DNA of 64,000 nt, from assembly GCA_033558025.1 (NCBI GenBank), contig JAUCEF010000007.1, positions 7,006,001-7,070,000 of the forward strand, read 5' to 3'. The DNA is from Phytophthora sp. 'mugwort' (taxonomy: Eukaryota > Oomycota > Peronosporomycetes > Peronosporales > Peronosporaceae). The position numbers and the translations under genes were made by a program. Positions 49,954 through 57,981 of this stretch are shown piece by piece (position 1 is the first letter of the stretch; each line of letters starts with the position of its first letter). The notes under the pieces were generated by a model. The model was not told the origin of the DNA. It saw nothing but the letters and a program-made list of their open reading frames with translations, and ran no database searches.

Positions 49954-50594
49954 TTCTCTTATGCTTCTCTCGGACTGCCCAGACCGCTCGGACGCGTCTT
50001 TCGGTGAATCGGACAGCTAGTACGTCGTGGCCATTGGTGCAGGCCGATTGTGCAGCTTTCCGTTCGGCTGGTTGCTGACGGAGTCAATTCTGGAAGACTC
50101 AGTTTGTCCAGCGAGCGAGTTTTGCCGTCCCGTCGGCTGTGAGCATCGGAGATCATCAGTGGATAGGCAGCAACGGAGCGTTGGGTACGTGGTTTCGCCT
50201 GTTTTGGTAGATGCATGGTTGTGTTGTTTTGCGGAGTTTTCGTCACTCCAAGCAAGCCAATGAGATGGCACGGGTTCGATTCCCGGACGGCGCATTCTCT
50301 TATGCTTCTCTCGGACTGCCCAGACCGCTCGGACGCGTCTTTCGGTGAATCGGACAGCTAGTACGTCGTGGCCATTGGTGCAGGCCGATTGTGCAGCTTT
50401 CCGTTCGGCTGGTTGCTGACGGAGTCAATTCTGGAAGACTCAGTTTGTCCAGCGAGCGAGTTTTGCCGTCCCGTCGGCTGTGAGCATCGGAGATCATCAG
50501 TGGATAGGCAGCAACGGAGCGTTGGGTACGTGGTTTCGCCTGTTTTGGTAGATGCATGGTTGTGTTGTTTGCGGAGTTTTGTCAGTCCAAGCAA

Positions 50595-50665
50595 GCGCCG
50601 TTGGTTTAGTGGTAAAATATCTCGTTGCCAACGAGATGCCCCGGGTTCGATTCCCGGACGGCGCA
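50595..50665 (+). tRNA. tRNA-Gly (GCC), last gene of the array
   Basis: Consensus copy in a 371-bp unit. About 60 nt downstream the repeat spacer starts to diverge into unique sequence. Confidence 0.96.
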
Positions 50666-50728
50666 TTCTCTTATGCTTCTCTCGGACTGCCCAGACCGCT
50701 CGGACGCGTCTTTCGGTGAATCGGACGG

Positions 50729-51170
50729 CTTGTATAATCGTCTCCATTCGTGCAGGCCTGTTCGCAATTTGCCCGGCTACCCCACAAGTTCACATAGACA
50801 GGCCCATAACTACTACTGCGCTTTCAAGCTTCGGTCCCTCCAGTCCCGTGTTGTCGTTTCTCCACCTCAGCCTAACTCTCGTGCTGTCGCCTCACCTGAC
50901 TACCGGGCCTCAAGGCCCCGCCCCGCGCCGTACCGCGACACTACCACCACACTAAGCCGTCATGCCGCCGCCGCCGAAGAACTAAGTCGTCGCGACTTCC
51001 AATCGAGCCGCTCCCTTGAAGCTGTTGCCGAGTTTGTGTCTGTGGCCCTAGGAGGTCAGAGGAGTGCGGCATAGCCCTACCGTAAAGGGGGGGGGGGAAC
51101 GTGACAGCTGCGAGAGAGCAGCTGGAAGAAGAAACGCCCGAACTGGTCCGTCAGCCTTCGCAGCCCATCA
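50729..51170. other. Array edge and presumed LINE 5' leader
   Basis: The first 35-40 bp still weakly match the unit spacer and then the similarity ends. The rest is C-rich, open in more than one frame and without recognisable domains. An 11-nt G run lies at 51,087-51,097. The stretch may be the 5' untranslated part of the retrotransposon relic that follows. Confidence 0.5.
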
Positions 51171-51172
51171 TC

Positions 51173-52900
51173 ATGGCGGATCCCGTCGTGACCAGACTTG
51201 GCATGCTGAGTGGCGAAACAAGTCCCCACAGGTCGAGTTTTCGCTGCCCACCGATGACGCGCTCGCGTCAGCGGAAAAGACCATGTTGGATCCCGAGCGC
51301 AACGCAACGCTGATGACAAGAAAGCAGCTGCTCTACGTGGAGTTCCCCAGCTCGTCTCGAGTGAGTTGACCTACCCCATGTGGATTCCTGCGCGAGACCT
51401 GACCGCCACGTTCTCTAATACGGAGATCATGACCTCGCTCGGATCGGATACGCAACCGGCCATCTGGTCGGCCAACGTCAGCCATCTACGCGATTTCAAG
51501 ACCATCCGGAACGCTGGCATCAGCTTTGTATGCACTGATAAGCTGTCGCATCCAAGTTAAGTGGCCAGACGCTGTCGATCTGCGACCGAAATTATCGGGT
51601 TCAACCGTACTCCTAGTACCCCAGCTGGTACTATGTCGACTTGCAGCGCCTGCCTGATGAGGTCGATGACAGCGAGATCTACGACTGGTTCGCCGCACAT
51701 GGGACACCACCGGTGTTCATCTGCCCTAGTCGTACGATCCGCGGTCTGAAGTCACGCAGCCGCCGAGTGTACTTCAACCACAAGTCCCCGTCCGAGTCGC
51801 TGATGCTTACGCCAACGACGCCGTTGCGAGAAATCAAGTTTGGTGACCATTGATACGCGGTGGTTAATCACCGCATCCGTGCGTTCAACCACGGCACGCC
51901 GCCCTTCCTGAAGGCGATGCACGAGAAACGCAAGGCTCACCCCATCATCATCTAAGTCGGTCGACCATGCGGCACATCAGGCTTCTTCGAAGCCTGCTGT
52001 TGCCACGAGTGCCGAAGCCAATGGCACGCCTATGGAAACGTCGGATGCCGCGTACGATCCATCCGAGCCTAATGGCTCAGAAGTGAGTGACTCGGAAGCC
52101 AGTTCAGGCAGCGCCATGGAAGGTGTTGAAGGAGAAACTGTTGAAGACGGGATCACAGTCCAGCCCAATTCTATCTGGCCGTCGGACGAAGAACCTCCAA
52201 ATTTTCCCAGTGGCTCGATGAAGCGAACGGACAGGGAATTGTCGTGTATCTTGCGCGCCAGGCAACTTGTATTTGGCAAGATGTCCGCTTCCACGGCCAA
52301 GACAAGGGAATTACCCCCGTCCCAGACTGGCTATCCAGTACTGGCATCAACCAGTATGAGTGGCTGAGTGAGGGAGATGATGGCAATGTCCCACCTGATC
52401 AGGATATGACTTTATGGGACAGTACTCAGATCCCGCCCTCCCCGGTTGCCTCGTATGTCAAGCTGTCCAAGCCTGCCGAGAAGAAACTCAACAGTGCTGC
52501 GATCAAGTACCCTGCAGAGACGATCACCCTCAATGACCTCTGCGACGTCATCGAATCGTATCTGACGGAGTTCTCGAACACCTCAGATGCCGATAACAGC
52601 TTCTACAGGATCCAAGCCCAGCCTAGTGTCCATCGCTTTTTATTGGACACCTCGGCTCCCGGTAACTACCAGCATCTTCGCAGCAAGACGTTTGGCCACG
52701 CATTACTCCGAATGATCTCCATGAAGCTCGACCCCTCGGCGAAGGACTACTCGCTCAAGAACAAGTTGGCCGAGCTCTTCCCGGACGCCGACGACCTAAG
52801 TCCAGAAGTCGTGCTGCAGAGCCTTTGCTCTACCCCAAACGAGTTCTGGCTCCAAACGCGGCTGGCCGAGTTTGATCTTGCGTTGCAAGTGATTGCATGA
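51173..52900 (+). pseudogene. Non-LTR retrotransposon ORF1-like relic
   Basis: Coding similarity moves between frames, so the reading is broken by at least three frameshifts or stops. The first pieces run from MADPVVTRLGM at 51,173 through a stretch ending near 51,560. A second piece (about 51,640-51,853) contains VDDSEIYDWFAAHGTPPVF and RRVYFNHKSP, which resembles the RNA-binding part of oomycete LINE ORF1 proteins. An acidic Ser/Glu-rich linker follows (about 52,030-52,200). The last open stretch, 52,244-52,900, continues in frame to the stop at 52,898 and has no motif I can name. The family assignment is from memory of oomycete LINEs and from the neighbouring ORF2 tail; there was no database search. 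Confidence 0.65.
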
Positions 52901-52901
52901 C

Positions 52902-54539
52902 ATGATAGTACGGTTCATGACCCAGTCTTCTACGTCGAACATCGTGCCCCGAGCTTGGTGGACGTTGCCCATGCACATGCGAGGCCTCGGCTTAACGCCT
53001 GTGACAACAATGATCGAGAGACTCCAACTACACATGCTCTGCAAGCTGCTCATGGCCGTACGCCAGTCACCGGATGATGTACCCTCATGGGCCACCCCAG
53101 TCATTGCGCTGTTTGACTCCGTGATGAAACCTTGGGGACGCGACTTTGACATCCTGTACGCGCTGGTCTGGAACAGCCTTCACCATGTGGTGTCTCGACG
53201 GCTAAGACGATGGAGACCACTTGGTTTGTATTGGCACCATGTTCTCTTCCTTTGGAGCACCATGCACCCCAAACCCACTCGCAACATGACCAAGTTTGAC
53301 AAGTTGACAATGCTGCTGCTGGACAATGTGGATATCACGACTGCAACCAAGACGCCCAAGACCCTGCGAGCCGCAAACCTGGGAATTGTTCAAGACCTTA
53401 TTCGCTTAAAGGTTTATCAGATATCTGACTTGTTTGAGCTTAGTGGATACCCGCCTCAAGCCGCCAAGCTATCCCAAGTCATCCGTGAGCATGGCCAGCC
53501 TAGGCGTGCTAACAGCGTGAGCTTCTGCGGATCTTTCTTAACTAAGATTGACTCGCAGTTACGACCGTTGGCCAACATGCCCATTGGACCCCGCCCCAAG
53601 CCACATAACGGCTGCGCACTCCATACTTGGAGCTTCAGTGGCTATGAAGTCGCTGATCTCACGGTGTCGTTAATACGCAAGCTCCTGGTTCAGTACAAGG
53701 TACCCGGCCTGCCAACGACTGCACTTGGCCTTGAACAAGCGCCTCCCGCAAATGTATGGGGCAGGGACCTAAAGATGAACAAGCACGTACTACCAGTGAA
53801 CGCGGACTTGCTGTACAGACTTCAGCACAACGCACTTTGGGTGGGCTTTAGGCTGCAGCACGTGCAAGACGCTATGACTCGCTGCCATCATGGGTGTGGA
53901 GTCATTGAAACCGTCTCCCATCTCTTTTGGTATTGTGACTTTGCGGCAACCGTATGGGCGGAATGGCTTGAGGTGTTCCAACAGTGGTTTGAGTCTCCCA
54001 TTGAGTGGGCTACTGTGGTCTACTTCGCGGACATCATGCCTACGCCCCGAGCCAAAAAGGACTTTGGTTACAGCCTCTTTGCGGTCTTCCACATAGTGAG
54101 AGTTGTGGTACTTCGCTGCCTATGGACGCACCGCAATGACATCCGCTTCCACGAGTATGAACCAAGTCTCATCGGCGTCAAGGCTCGGGTGCACGCCCTG
54201 ATTGACCTTCATGTTGCTGCCTTATGGCAGGCAACCCAGGCGCAAGCAATAAGACAGTCCACGCAGGTGAGTAGGCAACTACACACCTTATTGCGAGGAC
54301 TGCCTGTGTCGGCACCCTTCGATGACAATGGCCCAAGCGACCACGAGGCGGAAGCCCGTCAGCGGGACTCCTTACTCGCGGACATGTTGAACCACGACAG
54401 GGAAGAGACGTCCGGAGCGTTGGCGCCCTTCACGACTGCAGATCCAAGCGATCGCGCGGTGGAAACCCGTCAGCGGGGCTCCTTTCCCGCGGCCATGTTG
54501 AACCGTAGCCGGGAAGAGACGCCTGTGGCCCGAAGGTAA
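52902..54539 (+). pseudogene. LINE ORF2 C-terminal part with zf-RVT domain
   Basis: A 545-codon open frame starts at ATG 52,902; a TTG three codons earlier is less likely. The N-terminal part (WWTLPMHMRGLGLTP) looks like the region just after the reverse transcriptase palm/thumb. Near 53,880-53,960 is the reverse transcriptase zinc-binding signature: C-HH-GC, then SHLFWYC. The apurinic endonuclease and the RT catalytic core (YADD-type motif) are absent, so the element cannot move by itself. The C terminus carries a tandem 37-residue duplication. The frame overlaps the end of the ORF1-like relic, so a large internal deletion probably joined the two. The open frame is long for a dead element, so the deletion may be recent or the fragment may be copied in trans. 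Confidence 0.7.
54309..54530 (+). repeat. Tandem 111-nt duplication in the LINE C-terminal coding region
   Basis: Two copies start at about 54,309 and 54,420. Each encodes 37 residues ending in MLN(H/R)xREET. They are diverged at many sites, so the duplication is not recent. Confidence 0.75.
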
Positions 54540-55105
54540 GGCCACAAGCTCAAGGCTTCATCTTGATGTCTTACAATCCGCCGCCGGCGTGCTCGGCCAT
54601 TACTGGCTTCAGTCTCCACCACTTTCACGCCCATACGCCAAGTTCCCGGCTCCATTTGCCGATCGCTTAGCGGGCGTTGCCTTATGTCTGCTGTACCCGA
54701 AGGCGGTGTGGATTTTTGAACCCAGGCGGGACCCCACGTTAGCGGACAGGCGGGCGAAGAACGCGACACGCTACAGACGCTTACGCGTGTTATGGCATGC
54801 ACGACATCACTAGACTACTCCTTGGATTGAGGTCTAGAGCGGCGCCACACTCCCGAGCCGCGCGTACTACCAGGCCTACAAGCCCATGAGACGACGACTG
54901 GGAGGCTTTGCCCCTCTAGACCACGACCGGCATCTCTCCTACTGAAGTGCCCGGTCAAGCAGTCTCAAGAACTACCGGGTCTAACCGTGCTTCCAGGCCT
55001 ACAGCCCATGAGACGGCGCCCAGTAGCCCCCAAGACCACCAGTCCAGTCACAAGACCAGATATCCCAACCTTCGCGGCCAAACCCCAACCATCGTCCGAA
55101 AGGTC
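54540..55105. other. Presumed LINE 3' region with short repeats
   Basis: No coding potential is recognised. A motif of about 23 bp (ccaggcctaca ... cccatgagacg) occurs at 54,870-54,893 and again at 54,993-55,015, about 123 bp apart. No poly(A) tail was found. Confidence 0.45.
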
Positions 55106-55107
55106 TG

Positions 55108-55178
55108 GTCGGCCCGGGGATTGAACCCTGGTCGCTTCCGTCCGACACTGGATGCTTAACCAGCTGAGCTATCTGAGC
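55108..55178 (-). pseudogene. tRNA-like sequence, probably a SINE head
   Basis: Read on the minus strand, a perfect A-box match (TAGCTCAGCTGG) is followed 30-35 nt later by a perfect B-box match (GGTTCAATCCC), with tRNA-like spacing. The acceptor ends pair at only four of seven positions. The anticodon stem has two mismatches and the anticodon loop lacks T33, so this is not a working tRNA. A tRNA-derived SINE fits best. An old tRNA pseudogene is the alternative. Confidence 0.6.
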
Positions 55179-55179
55179 T

Positions 55180-55650
55180 CACTAGAAGTAGGTGGCTCAC
55201 CACCACCTGGTTCATCGGGTTATACTTGGTTTTTGTATAGACCCCATCGGAAAGGTCCTGCAAATGTCCAACTCGGCCCAGAGACGTCTCCGGACGTCCA
55301 CCAGTTTCCTCCTGGACACTAAAATGGGTCTTCAGGGTCCACTTTCGAGAAAATGGACCTTTTTGGACACCAATTGGATACTTCGTACCCACCTTTTGGG
55401 TCCACATGACCCAAATCGATCCCAAATAGCAAGTAGGGTAGCTAAGTAGGTTGCTTACTAGCCTTAAAGTGTAATGTATTTTTGCTGTATTTTTTGCTGA
55501 CGTGGCGCTGCTCGCACCCATTCCTGCAACCGTCAGGTAACGCGATCGAATGCTTACATTTCGTGTTTGTATAGGAACCCTAACCGCTTCTGGTGGTGTG
55601 CTCTAACGGTGATACGTCAGTCAGCTCTCTCCACTTCCCCAGCGCCTAGC
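55180..55650. other. Non-coding region upstream of the nadA-type gene
   Basis: No gene is seen. The stretch 55,270-55,420 repeats words such as gggtccac and ggacac. A perfect 8-bp inverted repeat, TTTGGGTC/GACCCAAA with a 5-nt loop, lies at 55,395-55,415. It may be part of an old repeat element. Confidence 0.45.
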
Positions 55651-55653
55651 ACT

Positions 55654-55673
55654 GGTCACTTCAGCATTTTCCC
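55654..55673 (+). promoter_or_regulatory. Oomycete Inr/FPR-like core promoter of the nadA-type gene
   Basis: The sequence ggtcacttcagcattttccc resembles the oomycete initiator followed by the flanking promoter region, with about one extra base of spacing. It lies 42-61 bp before the start codon, as is usual in oomycetes. Confidence 0.5.
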
Positions 55674-55714
55674 GCGCGCGCTAACCATCACCTGCCCCCT
55701 CTCCGCCAAGTAAC

Positions 55715-57356
55715 ATGCGCTCCGCCGTGCAGCTCTCCCACCGTCTGCGCTCGCCTGTTGCACGCCTCGTGCGCATGCGCTCCACTGCCGCGGCGCCGGC
55801 GTCGCTCTCCGCGTCTTGGGATCGCCCGTTTCCCTCCATCCTGGTGCGTTTCTGTCGCTTTCTCCTACCCACTCCTTATAGTACTGCATACTAACCAGTG
55901 CTGGCACCCCATTTATTCCCTGCAGGTGTCCGCCGACGGCGTCTCAGCCCAGGGATCGTTCGCTGAAGCGCAGGCCAACTATCTCAAGCCCGACATGCAA
56001 GTGGTCAAGGAGCTGGACGCGCTGCTGCATGAGAAGAAGATGGGCATTGTTGCGCACTTCTATATGGACCCGGAGCTGCAAGGCATCCTCTCGTCGCTCT
56101 CTTGGCCGCACACGTTCATCGCCGATTCGCTAGCCATGGGTGAGGCGGCGGCCAAGATGGCCAAGAAGGGCATCCAGTCGGTGGCTGTTTTGGGCGTCGA
56201 CTTCATGTCCGAGAGCGTGCGCGCGAATCTGGACTCGAATGGTTTCGAACACATCCCCGTGTATCGCCTGTCCGAGCAAAAGATCGGTTGCAGTCTGGCC
56301 GAGTCGGCCGAAAAGCAAGCCTACATCGCATACTTGCAGAAGGCCGCCAAGACGCCCAACAGCTTACACATCGTGTACATTAATACGTCGCTTCGCAGCA
56401 AGGCTTTCGCGCACGACCTGGTGCCCACGATCACCTGCACGTCTTCGAATGTGGTGCAGACCGTGCTGCAGGCGTTCGCGCAGGTCCCGGATATAAATGT
56501 CTGGTACGGCCCCGACACGTACATGGGCGAGAATCTGCATCAGATGTTCGAGCATATTGCGCAACTTCCGGACGAGAAAATCCGCCAAATTCACCCACAG
56601 CACAACCGCAAGACCATTGTGGAGCTGCTCACGCGCTTCGACTACTTCAAGGAGGGTAACTGCGTTGTACACCACATGTTTGGCGACAAGGTGACCCAGC
56701 GCGTACGTGACGAGTACAGTAATGCCTACCACACGGCGCATTTTGAAGTACCCGGCGAGATGTTCACTCTGGCGATGGAGGCGCAGAATAAGGGCCGCGG
56801 CGTGGTGGGCTCAACGTCCAATATTCTGAACTTTATCAAGTCCAAGACGGCTGAGGCAGTCAAGACCCAATCCGGCGAGAAGCTGAGCTTTGTACTGGGT
56901 ACGGAGGCCGGTATGATTACGGCCATCGTGCGCGGCGTGCAGGATACGCTCAACATGCAGCAAGGTGGCGTCAAGCCGAAGGTCGAAATCATTTTCCCTG
57001 TGTCGGCGGATGCTGTTGCTACGGAAGGCGAGGAGCTAGTGCCCGGTGTTGCTGGCGGCGAGGGTTGTTCGACTGCTGGTGGCTGCGCCACGTGCCCGTT
57101 CATGAAGATGAACGATATCGACGCTCTGTTCCGTGTGGTAGAAGGAGTATCAGCGGACGCGAAATGCTCCGATCCGCTGGCGAAATTCTACCCTCAGAAG
57201 TACAGCGAGCTCATACAGGGCAAGACCGTTACGGATGTCGGTGTGCAACCCATTCTGCACATGAAGGCGTTCATGGACGGACAGAAGTTCTCCGACGCAT
57301 TAGTGAAGGACATTCAGACTCGGACACCGGGCGTGGGCTGCCCCGACTCCAAGTAA
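55715..57356 (+). CDS. nadA: Quinolinate synthase (NadA family), two exons
   Basis: Condenses iminoaspartate with dihydroxyacetone phosphate to quinolinate in de novo NAD synthesis, using a [4Fe-4S] cluster. Exon 1 (55,715-55,843) and exon 2 (55,926-57,353) give 519 residues. I chose ATG 55,715 because it joins in phase across the intron and yields an Arg/Ser/Ala-rich leader (MRSAVQLSHRLRSPVARLVR) typical of mitochondrial targeting. Family signatures are AHFYMDPELQ (near residue 87), INTSLRSKAFAHD, CTSSN (Cys214), YGPDTYMGENL, GVVGSTSNIL, LGTEAGM and CATCPFMKMN (Cys430, Cys433). Cys214 and one CATC cysteine are probable cluster ligands; the usual middle ligand is less clear, with Cys289 a candidate. 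No SufE domain is present, unlike the plant plastid enzyme. It converges with the GH7 gene. Confidence 0.93.
55844..55925 (+). other. Intron of the nadA-type gene
   Basis: This 82-bp phase-0 intron has donor GTGCGT, branch site TACTAAC at 55,889-55,895 and acceptor TGCAG. Removing it joins the ATG-initiated leader to the conserved frame. If read through, the exon 1 frame does not match exon 2. Confidence 0.88.
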
Positions 57357-57589
57357 GCGTTGTTTTACATGTACTAGCTGATGTTCCTGCTTACAAAGGA
57401 GGCTCTGTAACCAGTCAGTTCAGTTAAGCAAACATTTGGAACTGTTACAGGTAGTGGGGTACATCCTCGATAGGATTCCTGTTAGGAATCCCTTAGGAAT
57501 GGAATAGCTATAGACGCGACGACTACCGAGGGGTTCGTCTGTACTTTATAGTCATTTGTTTTAAAAATTTAGGCCGCGAGCCATTTTAG
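57357..57589. other. 3' region of the nadA-type gene
   Basis: AT-richer non-coding sequence. A short imperfect palindromic stretch (gattcctgttaggaatcccttaggaat) near 57,472-57,498 repeats the word aggaat. No clear polyadenylation signal was seen. Confidence 0.4.
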
Positions 57590-57835
57590 TACATACAACG
57601 CTGGAGTACCTCGACGACGAGCACCACTGCATCCCCTTCAGCTTCGACTTCTTCGGAAGTCAGCGAGGCTAACGACAAGACTGACTTCGCCCCGGAGGTC
57701 GATGCTGAGACTGAAACAGACAGTGAAGAGGATGCCGGCACGACGACTGCTGTACGTCGGCTCCCAGCATTTCGCCCAGCTCGTGCAAGACTCGCACTCT
57801 CCCCACTAGACATGTACAAATATCAGACGCAAAAG
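57590..57835 (+). other. Exon-like open frame, Ser/Thr-rich and acidic, unidentified
   Basis: An 82-codon open stretch starts right after a stop codon, has no initial ATG and ends exactly at a consensus donor (AAAAG/GTAAGT). It encodes a low-complexity Ser/Thr segment, an acidic segment (ETETDSEEDAG) and a basic/hydrophobic end (LPAFRPARARLALSPLDMYKY). It could be an internal exon, a gene fragment or chance. I do not recognise a family. Confidence 0.3.
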
Positions 57836-57981
57836 GTAAGTTTTACAAACAACATTTCTTAAGGGTTCTATCGCAAGCTTCGCTTGCTACTACAAAAAAG
57901 CAGGTTGCTTAGTTCTTAGATCGACACATCACGCATATATCGTTTCACTCATCCGAGTCAATGCCAGCTACTGACTGGCAT

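Larger units (their letters stand above)
522..50294 (+). pseudogene. 64 truncated tRNA-Gly remnants (38 nt each, B box only)
   Basis: Each remnant is tRNA bases 34-71; bases 2-33 (acceptor 5' strand, D arm, A box, 5' half of the anticodon arm) are deleted. Nearly all share three substitutions (C38T, C45G, C47A). The B box is intact. Start positions, each 38 nt long: 522, 863, 3061, 3402, 5604, 5945, 6658, 6999, 7712, 8425, 9880, 10593, 12048, 12761, 13102, 15302, 17507, 19334, 19675, 20016, 20357, 20698, 21411, 22124, 22836, 23176, 23888, 24973, 25686, 26400, 27114, 27455, 28170, 28511, 31828, 34770, 35111, 35452, 36164, 36877, 37218, 37559, 39015, 39728, 40069, 40410, 40751, 42207, 42920, 43632, 44345, 45057, 45397, 46109, 46449, 47161, 47502, 47842, 48183, 48523, 48864, 49204, 49544, 50257. 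Confidence 0.95.
1..50728 (+). repeat. Giant tandem array of about 142 tRNA-Gly repeat units
   Basis: Head-to-tail units of 371-373 bp (full tRNA) or 340-342 bp (truncated tRNA) fill the region without interruption; one unit is 379 bp. The array starts before the window and its last unit decays near 50,728. Each unit is a spacer of about 300 bp followed by the tRNA or its remnant, always on the + strand. From successive copies of the conserved post-tRNA segment I count 142 units, 78 full and 64 truncated, mean about 358 bp. Spacers differ only at a small set of recurring positions. The long ORFs inside are artefacts of the periodicity. Copy number depends on a correct assembly of near-identical repeats. 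Confidence 0.98.

Noticed and set aside
1..50728. CRISPR array
   Set aside because: The repeated unit is over 340 bp with no unique spacers, and the repeat contains a tRNA gene in a eukaryotic setting.
224..50955. Hundreds of overlapping 60-195-codon ORFs on both strands of the array
   Set aside because: They repeat with the unit period, cover the tRNA itself in several frames, change length with single-base indels, and have no domain or composition of a real protein. They are artefacts of repetition.
50368..50955. 195-codon ORF crossing the array edge
   Set aside because: It is a chance extension of the periodic array frame into flanking sequence, with no domain.
55108..55178. Functional tRNA gene (possibly Asp, from the GTC word)
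   Set aside because: Acceptor and anticodon stems do not pair and T33 is missing. It was recorded as a SINE-type pseudogene instead.
55758..57356. Unspliced reading of the nadA-type gene from 55,758
   Set aside because: It begins at TTG and reads through a canonical intron (TACTAAC branch site); the spliced ATG model explains the leader better.
55715..57356. Bacterial contamination suggested by a nadA-type gene
   Set aside because: The gene has a spliceosomal intron and an oomycete-like promoter, and lies on the same contig as an oomycete GH7 gene and eukaryotic transposons.
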